From Muribaculaceae bacterium (GTDB lineage: Bacteria > Bacteroidota > Bacteroidia > Bacteroidales > Muribaculaceae): DNA of 28,577 nt. How positions within the stretch are numbered: the stretch's first letter is position 1; every line of letters starts with the position of its first letter. Both the position numbers and the translations under genes were made by a program. The notes beneath the pieces were generated by a model, which worked only from the letters and a program-made list of their open reading frames with translations, made no database searches and was not told the DNA's origin. The stretch lies in assembly GCA_016302215.1 (NCBI GenBank), contig JAEDNZ010000002.1, forward strand, positions 1-28,577, written 5' to 3'. Positions 8,023 through 16,074 of the stretch are shown here, one piece after another.

Positions 8023-8059
8023 TATTGCGGTGGTATAGTGTGCACGCTATGTATAGCTA

Positions 8060-10384
8060 TCACTCGCGATAGTATATTCGCGCCACGCGCGGCGAGATTG
8101 AAGTGAGTATCTCGTAGGGTATGGTGCCGAGCGTGTCAGAGAGGCGGCGCACCGAGGCGTGCCGGCCAAAGATTTCAACTTCGTCGCCTATAGCGGCGCC
8201 GCCGGGCACGTCAGTTACATCAATCATACACAGGTCCATGCATATATTCCCCACCGTGGGGCACTCCACGCCTTTGACCACAAACGATGCCGCGCCGCGC
8301 CCGAAGTGGCGGTTGATGCCATCGGCATATCCGATGGGTATGGTGGCTATCGTCGAGGGCTTGTCAATGCGGCCATATCTGCCATAGCCGACGGTGACAC
8401 CCGGCTGCCAATTATGCAGCGAGATGATGCGCGTGCGCAGCGTGGCCACTACGTCGAGCCCCGGGTCAGCGACATTGACAGGATCTATGCCATAAAGGCC
8501 GATGCCGAGGCGCACATAGTCATATTGATATTCGGGGCGGCGTTGTATGCCTGCGGTGTTGAGGATATGGCGCTTAAAGTCATAGCCTATGCCTTGACGC
8601 AGGGTGTGTGTCATGCTCGCAAAAGTTTGGAGCTGCAAATCGGTGTAGTCATCTTTGTCAAGGCAGTCAGCCGTAGCAAGATGAGAGAACGCCGTGGCCA
8701 CAGCCACTCGGCGTGTGGCTTTGAGCACGCGGGCGAGCGCCGGCAGCTCCTCGGCGATAAATCCTACGCGGTGCATGCCGGTGTCGAGCTTGATGTGTAT
8801 GGGGTAGGGATTCTCTGTGGCTGAAGGCTCGGGCAAGTGGGCGAGGAGTGTCTCTAATTCGCGCAGAGAGAACACTGCCGGCTCAAGCCTGTAATCTACG
8901 AGCGCTCTGAAGTTGGTGGTGATGGGGTTGAGCACCATAATGGGCATAGTGATGCCGGCACGGCGCAGCGCCACACCCTCATCGACGACGGCCACAGCGA
9001 GATAAGCAGCGCCCTGGGCTTGGAGCGTCTTAGCCACCTCGAGCGCTCCCATGCCGTAAGCCGAGGCCTTGACCATAGCGATAACGCCGGTGGTGGGCTT
9101 GACGAGGCTGCGATAATGGTTGAAGTTATGAATGAGTGCATCAAGGTTGACATCGAGGGTGGTCTCGTGGCGCGGGTTTTCAAGCATCGCAGCCACCGTG
9201 GCGGGCATGCCGCATACCAAAATCATGCGGCGGCTAAGGTCGGGCAAGTCGCTGACGCCCCCTTTCACGGCTGAGAATGAAACGCCTCGCTCGCTGAAAA
9301 TGTCGGCATAGGCATCGGCGCAATCGTCAGAGGCAAACACCTCGCCTATGCCATAATCGGCGGCAGCGGCAGCCACCTTGCGATATGTGTCGGCGGCGGT
9401 CTCGCCGTATCGGCTCATCAGCTCACCGAGCAGCAGCACACAGCGCCGCTGCGATGCCACAGCCCGGCGGCGCATAAACGCCATAGCGGCTTCGATAGAG
9501 CGCACATCGGGGGTGAACATATCATTTATGATGAGCGTATCGCCGGTGCCTTCGCGCACATCGAGGCGTGTGTCTATGTCAGTGTTCTGGCTCTCTGTCA
9601 TCGCCGTTATGGCATCAGTGTCAAAGCCCAGCACTCGGAGCGTCTCGCGTGCCAACGAGGTATTTACTGCCGAGCCGGCGCCGTGAGCGGCATGAAGGCG
9701 TTTATGGGGGTACATCTGCCGGAGCACGCTCTCCACCTCGGCATCATCGCCATCGTAAATGATATCTGATACTGAGGCAAAGAGCATCGCCTTTTGCTCG
9801 ATTTTTTGGCGGCGCGAGCTGAAACCGCCGCTGTGCTCATCTGTGATGCGAGTGATGATGCCGATGTTAGGCTCTATGATATCGGCGAGCGAGGTCATCT
9901 GTCCGGCGGCATCGACGCCGGCCTCGATTATGGCGTAGTCGTCATCGGACTGTATCTCCCATAGCGATAGGGGCACACCAATCTGCGAGTTGTAGCTGCG
10001 CGGGCTTCTTGACACCCTGTGTGTCTGCACCAATGCGTTGAACAGTAGCTCTTTGACCACGGTCTTGCCAATGCTGCCGGTGACGGCAATGATGGTGGCA
10101 TTCGTGGCACGTCGCCTGTCGTGGCCTATGCGTTGGAGCACAGCCTCGGGGCTGTCTGTGATTAGGAATTGGGCATCGGCAGGGGCATCGGCAGGCTTGT
10201 GGCGAGCCACAAAGCGTCTGACACCCTTGTCAAGCATTTCCGCGATGTATAGGTGGCCGTCAGACGAGGCTGTGGTCAGCGCGAAAAACACTGTCGCCGC
10301 CGCATCGCGCAGGTCGCGAGAGTCGGTGAGCAGATACTTTATGTCAGGGTCGTTAAAGATATCAGTGGAGTAGGTAGTATTCAT
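8060..10384 (-). CDS. murF-alr: Bifunctional MurF (UDP-MurNAc-tripeptide:D-Ala-D-Ala ligase) / alanine racemase
   Basis: Cytoplasmic peptidoglycan-precursor enzyme fusing the D-Ala-D-Ala-adding ligase to alanine racemase, an arrangement typical of Bacteroidetes. MurF half, residues 1 to about 400: P-loop GSIGKT (Lys107), RSPRSYNSQIGVPLS, a conserved His184 in ITDEHSGGF, the QKIEQK lysine region, and DMFTPD at 288-293. Alr half, from HETTLDVNL near 405: PLP lysine Lys439 in MVKASAYG, GLYGIDP, and the catalytic tyrosine Tyr667 in VGYGRYG, with IGYADGINR after it. At 774 residues it is somewhat shorter than the roughly 820-840 usual for the fusion; the N terminus lacks about 20 residues before LLTDSR. 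The ATG is only two bases from the GSCFA stop, so there is no room for a longer N terminus without overlap. The MurF motifs are a little divergent, while the Alr site is intact. Confidence 0.95.
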   Translation of the reverse strand: MNTTYSTDIFNDPDIKYLLTDSRDLRDAAATVFFALTTASSDGHLYIAEMLDKGVRRFVARHKPADAPADAQFLITDSPEAVLQRIGHDRRRATNATIIAVTGSIGKTVVKELLFNALVQTHRVSRSPRSYNSQIGVPLSLWEIQSDDDYAIIEAGVDAAGQMTSLADIIEPNIGIITRITDEHSGGFSSRRQKIEQKAMLFASVSDIIYDGDDAEVESVLRQMYPHKRLHAAHGAGSAVNTSLARETLRVLGFDTDAITAMTESQNTDIDTRLDVREGTGDTLIINDMFTPDVRSIEAAMAFMRRRAVASQRRCVLLLGELMSRYGETAADTYRKVAAAAADYGIGEVFASDDCADAYADIFSERGVSFSAVKGGVSDLPDLSRRMILVCGMPATVAAMLENPRHETTLDVNLDALIHNFNHYRSLVKPTTGVIAMVKASAYGMGALEVAKTLQAQGAAYLAVAVVDEGVALRRAGITMPIMVLNPITTNFRALVDYRLEPAVFSLRELETLLAHLPEPSATENPYPIHIKLDTGMHRVGFIAEELPALARVLKATRRVAVATAFSHLATADCLDKDDYTDLQLQTFASMTHTLRQGIGYDFKRHILNTAGIQRRPEYQYDYVRLGIGLYGIDPVNVADPGLDVVATLRTRIISLHNWQPGVTVGYGRYGRIDKPSTIATIPIGYADGINRHFGRGAASFVVKGVECPTVGNICMDLCMIDVTDVPGGAAIGDEVEIFGRHASVRRLSDTLGTIPYEILTSISPRVARIYYRE

Positions 10385-10386
10385 CG

Positions 10387-11178
10387 CTATATGTTATGAG
10401 ATATATACGCATTGTTGAATATTTGATATATGTAATCCACAGCCTCCGGAGCCGGGTGTTTCATATCGTCAGCATAAAAAGTGTAGTCGCGCAAATCATC
10501 GATAACTGCTTCAAAAGCCGGAAAATACTCGGCAAAGTCATATTCAGCCACGAGCTGGTCAATGGCGAGATGCAAGATTGCTTTGCTGAGGTTGTTGCCG
10601 TGGAGGGTGTCGGCGGTGTGTCGTATGGGACTGACGGTGAAGATCACGGCCGGGCGCTTGTCGGCGCGGCTCCATGACTGCATTAGCGGGCGCCATAGTT
10701 CTACAATCTCGTCAATGGAGAGGCGGCGGCGCCGGAATTCGCGCGCCGGTATGCGATGGCAGTTGCCGACAATTCTGTCGGTGGCTATCTCTTCAAAGAC
10801 AAAAGCGGTGCCGAAGGTGAATATCAGCACATCAGCCTCATCGAGAGCGTGGCGCAGGGCGCTGAATTCGGCATTTACGCGTGCCAGCAGGGCATCAGAG
10901 TCAGCATCGAGGTATCGCGAGGCATAGGCCAGACAGTGCCATACGCCATCAGGCTCTTGCCGCAAATCGCGCATGGCGTATGGCTCACGCCTACATACCA
11001 CTGATGCTATCGAGGCCGGATTGAAAAGTGGCCCCATGGGGTTGTGCACCACGCTATAGCCGTCAGCTTCAAGGCGCGAGCCTACATTGTCAGTGAAGCA
11101 CGACCCCAGCATGGCAATGCGGCTGTCGGGCGTAATGCGTATAGGCGAGGCCGGTGTTTCGACAATGGTGCGCGACAT
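10387..11178 (-). CDS. GSCFA domain protein
   Basis: Member of the GSCFA family, distantly related to SGNH/GDSL hydrolases; its biochemical role is not established. The signature GSCFTDN is at residues 25-31, followed by HNPMGPLFNP, then TFGTAFVFE near 120, the conserved VSPIRH near 182, and a C-terminal DDMKHPAPEAVDYIYQIF. The Ser/Cys and late Asp/His are in the expected places for an SGNH-like site. At 263 residues it is shorter than the roughly 320 residues common in this family. It starts by a one-base overlap (TGATG) with the porE-like stop and ends two bases before murF-alr, so the three are surely co-transcribed. A role in cell-wall or envelope modification is suggested by context only. 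Confidence 0.88.
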   Translation of the reverse strand: MSRTIVETPASPIRITPDSRIAMLGSCFTDNVGSRLEADGYSVVHNPMGPLFNPASIASVVCRREPYAMRDLRQEPDGVWHCLAYASRYLDADSDALLARVNAEFSALRHALDEADVLIFTFGTAFVFEEIATDRIVGNCHRIPAREFRRRRLSIDEIVELWRPLMQSWSRADKRPAVIFTVSPIRHTADTLHGNNLSKAILHLAIDQLVAEYDFAEYFPAFEAVIDDLRDYTFYADDMKHPAPEAVDYIYQIFNNAYISHNI

Positions 11179-13154
11179 CAGAACATCTGATAATCAATCG
11201 ACAAGACTTGAAACTCGGTGCGGCGGTTAATCTGGTCGGCAGCGTCCTGGTCTTCGGGCGAGAGTGTCAGGATATACTCCTCAGTCAGCTCCGTGCCTTC
11301 GGCAAACTGCGGGTACTCGCGTGCTAATTTCTTGGTGATGACCTTGGGGCGCGACTCTCCGTAGCCTTGTGATTGCAGCCTTTCGGGCGCGATGCCCACT
11401 GAGATGAGGTAGTCAATGACCGAACGAGCGCGCCGCGATGACAAGTCAATGTTGTACTCATCAGTGCCGTGGCGGTCAGTGTGCGACGCCATTTCGATGG
11501 TGATATTTGGATTGTCGCGCATCACCTGAGCCATCTCATCGAGAGCTTGCTTTGACTCGGGGCGAAGCGATGCTTTGTCGAAGTCATAGAATATATTCTC
11601 TATAACCACGGGCTTAGTGATTGATGCGAGAATGAAGTCCACGCCATACTCGGCGTCTTCCTCGGCGGTGTCAGAGGTAAACTCCTGCTTGGCATTGAGA
11701 TATCCCTTGGCGCCGGCGAGCATCACATAGCTGACACCACGGTCGAGGGGGAATGAGAATGAGCCGTCATCGCGCGCCACCTGCTTTTGGTTGGAGCCGT
11801 CGTTGCCCACGATGCGTATCACGGCGCCGGGCACCGGCTCTTCATCGCGGTCAAGAACCCACCCGGACACCGTAACTTTCAGGTCGGGCAGATTGAAAGA
11901 GTATATGTGGTCATAGCCTCGGTTGTCGCCACGGTTTGAGCTGAAGAAGCCGCTCTCTCCCGGGCCGAAGGTGATGCCGAAGTCATCAGCAGAGGAGTTG
12001 ATGGGTGTGCCCATATTTGTGACGCTCCAGCCGCCTGACTTGGTCAGCTCGGCGCGATATATGTCAAGGCCTCCATAACCGGCGCGGCCATCGGAGGCGA
12101 AGTATAATAAGGAATCGGAGCGCACGTATGGAAACATCTCATTGCCCTTGGTGTTAATCCATTCGCCCAGGTTTTCGAGCGAGCCTTGTCGCTCTTGCAG
12201 ATTGACGCGCCAGATGTCGTAGCCGCCGCTGCCGCCGGGCATGTCAGAGCTGAAGTAGAGCCATCGGCCATCGGGCGAGACGGCCGGGTGGCCATAGTTG
12301 GAGAGGGTATCGGCGGTAATTTCAAATTTCACGGGAGCTGACCATTTGGCATCGCTGCGCTGCGAGGTGTAAATCTCCACGCCGGTGGGGGCGTTGGGCT
12401 CACGGCGAGCCTTGGTCAGATACATCGTCATGCCATCGGGGGTGAATGAAGTGATGCCCTCATCGAGCTCGGTGTTGAGCTCACCTTCCACCGGCTCAGG
12501 GCGCTGCCACTCGCCGCGCTCATTCTTGCCGGCCACAAAGATGTCGCCGTTTTTCATGCCGGTGATTTCGCTGCGTTTGGTGCCGGTAGCCTTCTCGGTG
12601 GTAGAGGTGAAATAGAGGCGGTCATACTCCTTGTCGAGATACATAGGCGCATAGTCGGCGCGGCGCGAATTGAAGAGCTTTGCCGCGGCTACGACATAAC
12701 GTGTGCGGCCACCTTTATCCATCGCCAAGCGCGCGCCGGCGAGGCCTTCGATGGCGCGTTTGTCGGCCGGCTTGAGGGCGAGGTATTCCTCGTAAGCTTT
12801 GATGGCGGCGGCATACTTGCCGTCAGCGTGCAGCATTTGAGCCAGATAGAGATGGGCTGCGGTGTCGCCCTGCTCATAGCGTATGGCATTCTGATAGGCA
12901 GCAGCGGCGCGGGCAAACTGCCCTAACTCTTGATGGCACTGGGCCATCTCATAGGCTACTTGTCCGCGCAGGGGGCGCTCCTCTTTCTTAGTGAGTTTAT
13001 TGTAGATTTTACGATAAGTCTTGGCTGCATCATAGTATTCTCCGCGCTCTTTTTGCTCGCGTGCGGTGGAGAGCTTGGCGCCGCCACAGCTGCCGAGCGC
13101 CAGCCCGGCGGCGACACACAATGCCAATATAGCGATATTACTTTTCATCGTCAT
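11178..13154 (-). CDS. porE: PorE-like OmpA-family lipoprotein (TPR, beta-propeller, CRD, OmpA-C)
   Basis: A 658-residue outer-membrane lipoprotein: signal sequence with lipobox LGSC and lipidated Cys23. Domain order: TPR helices at about 30-140 (GEYYDAAKTYRKIY, GKYAAAIKAYEEYLALKP); a PD40/WD40-like beta-propeller at about 150-430 with repeats such as DGRWLYFSSDMPGG and SLLYFASDGRAG; a carboxypeptidase-regulatory-like beta-sandwich at about 432-510 (VSGWVLDRDEEPVPGA); and an OmpA C-terminal domain at about 525-640. In the OmpA domain YDFDKASL, SHTDRHG and YNIDLSSRRA give the peptidoglycan-binding Asp and Arg. This order and length match PorE of the Porphyromonas type IX secretion system, where it links the machinery to peptidoglycan. 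Similar proteins exist in genomes whose T9SS status is unclear, so the name is by architecture. The ATG at 13148 (MKSN) is an equally good start. It heads the operon with the GSCFA gene and murF-alr. Confidence 0.88.
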   Translation of the reverse strand: MTMKSNIAILALCVAAGLALGSCGGAKLSTAREQKERGEYYDAAKTYRKIYNKLTKKEERPLRGQVAYEMAQCHQELGQFARAAAAYQNAIRYEQGDTAAHLYLAQMLHADGKYAAAIKAYEEYLALKPADKRAIEGLAGARLAMDKGGRTRYVVAAAKLFNSRRADYAPMYLDKEYDRLYFTSTTEKATGTKRSEITGMKNGDIFVAGKNERGEWQRPEPVEGELNTELDEGITSFTPDGMTMYLTKARREPNAPTGVEIYTSQRSDAKWSAPVKFEITADTLSNYGHPAVSPDGRWLYFSSDMPGGSGGYDIWRVNLQERQGSLENLGEWINTKGNEMFPYVRSDSLLYFASDGRAGYGGLDIYRAELTKSGGWSVTNMGTPINSSADDFGITFGPGESGFFSSNRGDNRGYDHIYSFNLPDLKVTVSGWVLDRDEEPVPGAVIRIVGNDGSNQKQVARDDGSFSFPLDRGVSYVMLAGAKGYLNAKQEFTSDTAEEDAEYGVDFILASITKPVVIENIFYDFDKASLRPESKQALDEMAQVMRDNPNITIEMASHTDRHGTDEYNIDLSSRRARSVIDYLISVGIAPERLQSQGYGESRPKVITKKLAREYPQFAEGTELTEEYILTLSPEDQDAADQINRRTEFQVLSIDYQMF

Positions 13155-13241
13155 TACACATTATGATATTATAACGAAAATGTAGCCGCATTATTGCCGC
13201 GAAAGCGTTTTTGAGCACAAAAATGCTCTTGAAATGGTGAA

Positions 13242-13280
13242 AAAGTCACTGGATTAATATTCAAAGTCACTGGATTGATA
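13242..13280 (+). promoter_or_regulatory. Tandem 18-base direct repeat, probable operator/activator site
   Basis: AAAGTCACTGGATTAATA at 13242-13259 and AAAGTCACTGGATTGATA at 13263-13280 match at 17 of 18 positions with a period of 21 bases, two helical turns. The pair ends 22 bases before the -7 element at 13303-13310 and covers the place where a -33 TTTG would be, which is missing. This fits a dimeric activator bound to one face of the helix. The divergent porE gene starts at 13154, so the site could act on both. Confidence 0.65.
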
Positions 13281-13302
13281 CCCACATGGCATCTTTTATA
13301 CC

Positions 13303-13310
13303 TAACTTTG
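13303..13310 (+). promoter_or_regulatory. Promoter -7 element for the gene at 13360
   Basis: TAACTTTG is a perfect match to TAnnTTTG. No TTTG stands 19-20 bases upstream (nearest ATTG is 25 away, inside the direct repeat), which suggests that the promoter depends on an activator. Start of transcription is expected near 13317, with an A-rich leader of about 43 bases. Confidence 0.65.
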
Positions 13311-13359
13311 CGATGTAAAAAACAACAAAGATTAAAACAATCACTAAAAACTGCACAAC

Positions 13360-14760
13360 ATGAAGAAAAAATTACTCCTTATGATTGTAGCCGTAACGTC
13401 AGTATTCGCGGTGGCGAAGGCTGAGGATTATGGCATCAAGGTGAGCGGTGTGAGCATCACATCTGAGAACTATGCTGACCCATTGGGCAATGGCACCGTG
13501 AAATATGTGCCCGGCCAGTTTTTGTGTCTGCGCAATGCCGTGCTCACTGACCTGACTATTGACGACGATATAGTTGTTTTACTGCAGGAAGGGGGCGCTG
13601 TGGTCAACGGCACGGTAAGGATAAATGCCGACAAGGTGGAAATAAGAGCATTTTCGTATGACAATGCTTTGACCATCAATGGCATCGAAGATGCGTCAGT
13701 GGGCCTGTCGATAGCAAATATGTTGGATGTTGAACACGCCACAATCAATATCAATGCGCCTATCGGTGTATCAGGACAATATGTTGACGGCGATTGCACA
13801 TTGAAGCTATCGTCAGCCAACTGCAATATTTTCAGCGACAATGTTGCGTGGAAAAATGTGATACCTCAGCTCAAAGGCACACAATTGGTTGAGCCGGAGG
13901 GCGCCGTGTATTCGGTGTGCAAGCTCAGCGAAGTGGCCGGAGCAGACCAACGCGCCTACAATGTAGGAGGCACTCCTTGCAAAGAGTTGCATTTTAAGCA
14001 AGATAATGATGATCATTATGGTATATACATTTATAACGTTGATGATTATGCATTTATCACGTCAGAAAATTGTGCTGACCCGTTAGGCGATGGCAGTGTC
14101 AATTATAATTCTGCTACACATACCTTGACGCTCAATAATGCCAATATCCAAGGCATTTATACGGGAAATGATATTACTATCGAAGTAGTGGGAGATAACT
14201 GTATAGGAAATGTTGATAGCCAATCAATAACCTATGAAGGCTTTGACAAAATTACCATCACCGGTGATGGCAAGCTTGCCTGCACCGGCACAATTTCCAC
14301 ATATAACTCTCTGATTATTAAAGATACTAAATTAGATGTAGTAACTGACGCATTCGCCCTGTTTGGCGTGCCTACAATACCCGGCTTCGAGCATAGCCTT
14401 ATCATTGACAACTCCGACGTGAGCATCACATTGCAAGGCGAGTCAAGATGGGCTGCTATTGTAGGCTTTCAGGAGTTCAATCTCATCAACGCCGAGATAG
14501 TAACCCCCGAAGGCACTACAAGATATGAAGACAGTGAAGCTGTAGGCTTGCGTGCTCTGTTAGATGCTGATGGCAATGCGATCATTGACCAAGTAGTGAT
14601 AAAAGCAAAATCAGAGGGCGTCAGCGACATAACATCGGCTGACGCAGCCGAAATCATCGGCATCTACGGCATCGATGGGCGTCAGCGCTCAGCGATGGCC
14701 AAGGGCATCAATGTGGTGCGCTACAGCGATGGCACAGCCCGCAAGATGCTTGTGAAATAA
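13360..14760 (+). CDS. Secreted two-repeat protein with sorting-like C-terminal tail, function unknown
   Basis: A 466-residue exported protein. The signal peptide MKKKLLLMIVAVTSVFAVAKA is clear, with no lipobox. Two repeats start at Tyr24 and Tyr220. Each opens with YGI and then a block of the form ITSEN.ADPLG.G.V.Y: ITSENYADPLGNGTVKY and ITSENCADPLGDGSVNY. The second copy keeps the fuller TLTLNNANI strand that in copy one is CLRNAVL. The rest is rich in short beta-strands with DI, ITI and LII patterns, suggesting a right-handed beta-helix. Residues 420-466 begin GVSDI and contain GIYGIDGRQR, GINVVRYSDG and a terminal KMLVK, a tail common on secreted Muribaculaceae/Prevotella proteins and related to T9SS sorting tails. 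It has its own promoter and terminator and so stands alone. Enzymatic residues are not apparent; adhesin or glycan binding are guesses. Confidence 0.82.
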   Translation: MKKKLLLMIVAVTSVFAVAKAEDYGIKVSGVSITSENYADPLGNGTVKYVPGQFLCLRNAVLTDLTIDDDIVVLLQEGGAVVNGTVRINADKVEIRAFSYDNALTINGIEDASVGLSIANMLDVEHATININAPIGVSGQYVDGDCTLKLSSANCNIFSDNVAWKNVIPQLKGTQLVEPEGAVYSVCKLSEVAGADQRAYNVGGTPCKELHFKQDNDDHYGIYIYNVDDYAFITSENCADPLGDGSVNYNSATHTLTLNNANIQGIYTGNDITIEVVGDNCIGNVDSQSITYEGFDKITITGDGKLACTGTISTYNSLIIKDTKLDVVTDAFALFGVPTIPGFEHSLIIDNSDVSITLQGESRWAAIVGFQEFNLINAEIVTPEGTTRYEDSEAVGLRALLDADGNAIIDQVVIKAKSEGVSDITSADAAEIIGIYGIDGRQRSAMAKGINVVRYSDGTARKMLVK

Positions 14761-14801
14761 CCCAAGCCCCCCCCTTAATTAATTTCATACTTAGTTTGCT
14801 T

Positions 14802-14836
14802 CCGTAGGTCATCGTGGTGATGACCTGCGGTTTTTT
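14802..14836 (+). terminator. Intrinsic terminator after the gene at 13360
   Basis: A 12-pair stem (14802-14813 CCGTAGGTCATC with 14819-14830 GATGACCTGCGG, one T-G pair) encloses a 5-base loop and is followed directly by six T (14831-14836). It lies 41 bases past the stop. The minus strand lacks a T-run after the stem, so it should be directional. Confidence 0.88.
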
Positions 14837-14897
14837 AGTGATATAATGATAATGCAAATGGGCGGCGTCGCAGTGTGTTCAAAGGCCGTCGGCGAGG

Positions 14898-16004
14898 CTA
14901 TCGTGTGACGATTGAGCTATAAACGTCAGCCGTCTGCCGGGCTATGATGTCCCAGTCATAAGGCGTGAGGTCGTAGTCGCGGCGGCGCATGGTGCCCTCG
15001 CCGGTGGATAGCTTTTGGCGAAGCTTGGCGGCAAGCGCCTGCACGTTGCCTACCTCAAAGAAGTCGTCATCGCGGAGCGCATCAATGCTATTGGCCGGTA
15101 TGTCGCTGACGGCGACGTCGAGGCGGTAGCTCATAGCTTCGAGCAAGGCAATAGGAAGCCCCTCGTGGTATGACGGCATAGCAAATATGGCGGCATGGCT
15201 GAGGCATTGGCGCAGCGGCTCGCCTTTGATAAATCCGGTGAGAATGACACCGGCGCTGCGAGCCATCTCTTTGAGCTCACGCGAGTAAGCATCGGGGTGG
15301 TCGCTGTCGCCGGCGAGCACCAGAGCGTAGCGCTCACCGAGTCCCGAGCGGGTGTAAGCCTCGATGAGGTCATGAAAGCCTTTTTCCTTGACAAAGCGCC
15401 CCATGGCAAAAATGTAAGGGCGGCCATTGACGCCGATGCTGTCAAGATAGTCGCGTCGGGGCGAAGGCGTGGGTATGTTGACGCCGTTGAAGATTAGGGC
15501 CGTGTCATTGCGGCCATATTTCGTGGATAAGATGTCGGCGATGACTTTAGAGATGACTATCACCTTGTTGGCGTATCGAGCACCCATCCTCTCGCCGGTG
15601 CGCAGCACCCATTTAGCGAGGCGTCCCCATTTTTGGCGGTCATAGTCGGGGCCATGGTTGGTCATCACCACTTTCATTCCGAGGAGTCGCGCCATAGGGG
15701 TGAGGATAGCGGGCCCGATGGCGTGGATATGCACTATGTCGGGCTTGAGGCGCTTGGCTTTGATGATTGCCAAGAATGTGTGGATAATGGCCTCGAAGCT
15801 CTTGCGGTGAGGAGCATACACATCAATAAGCTTCACACCGCGATATTCGGGTATGTGATTGTTGTCAGCAATATATGGCTTGCGGCGAATGATAGTGACG
15901 TCGTGGCCCATAGCGGCGAGGCGCGGATACAGCTCTTCGCAGTGTGTCTCCACACCGCCGAGGATATTGGGAATGCCACGAGTGCCGATGACAACAATTT
16001 TCAT
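14898..16004 (-). CDS. GT4 family glycosyltransferase
   Basis: A 368-residue retaining glycosyltransferase of the GT-B fold, cytoplasmic or membrane-peripheral, transferring a sugar from a nucleotide donor to a growing lipid-linked glycan. The N-terminal domain opens with MKIVVIGTRGIPNILGGVETH, whose glycine loop binds acceptor or phosphate. The C-terminal nucleotide-sugar domain starts near GRPYIFAMGRFVKEKG. It carries the E(x7)E motif in EGLPIALLEAM, with Glu281 and Glu289. Both domains are complete. The start GTRGIPNILGGVETHCEELY resembles GT4 enzymes of O-antigen and exopolysaccharide loci that act on rhamnose or similar sugars, but the donor cannot be called. It is the last gene of the polysaccharide cluster, 70 bases after the radical SAM gene. 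Confidence 0.9.
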   Translation of the reverse strand: MKIVVIGTRGIPNILGGVETHCEELYPRLAAMGHDVTIIRRKPYIADNNHIPEYRGVKLIDVYAPHRKSFEAIIHTFLAIIKAKRLKPDIVHIHAIGPAILTPMARLLGMKVVMTNHGPDYDRQKWGRLAKWVLRTGERMGARYANKVIVISKVIADILSTKYGRNDTALIFNGVNIPTPSPRRDYLDSIGVNGRPYIFAMGRFVKEKGFHDLIEAYTRSGLGERYALVLAGDSDHPDAYSRELKEMARSAGVILTGFIKGEPLRQCLSHAAIFAMPSYHEGLPIALLEAMSYRLDVAVSDIPANSIDALRDDDFFEVGNVQALAAKLRQKLSTGEGTMRRRDYDLTPYDWDIIARQTADVYSSIVTR

Positions 16005-16074
16005 AAAGAAATAACTTTAAGGTGCAGTAAGCGTTGGATAGATAAGGTTGACTGCCGGAGCGGCGTGTGAGGAT

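Noticed and set aside
8030..8075. Cluster of short palindromes (GTGCAC core, GCTATGTATAGC) near the murF-alr stop
   Set aside because: The stems have very small loops or mismatches and no T-run on either strand, so a terminator or site cannot be supported.
8159..8824. 221-codon open frame on the plus strand
   Set aside because: It is antisense to the Alr half of murF-alr, whose motifs are intact, and its translation shows no domain; it reflects the GC-rich codon bias of the real gene.
13177..13184. Minus-strand TACATTTT as a promoter -7 element for the porE operon
   Set aside because: The invariant final G is missing and no -33 box is at the right distance; the real promoter could not be identified.
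13213..13228. GAGCA/TGCTC inverted repeat in the 13155-13359 gap
   Set aside because: Only five pairs with a 6-base A-rich loop and no T-run; within chance for an intergenic region.
14767..14774. Run of eight C just after the stop of the gene at 13360, as a possible phase-variation tract
   Set aside because: It lies outside the coding frame and between the stop and the terminator, not at a promoter, so slippage would have no evident effect.
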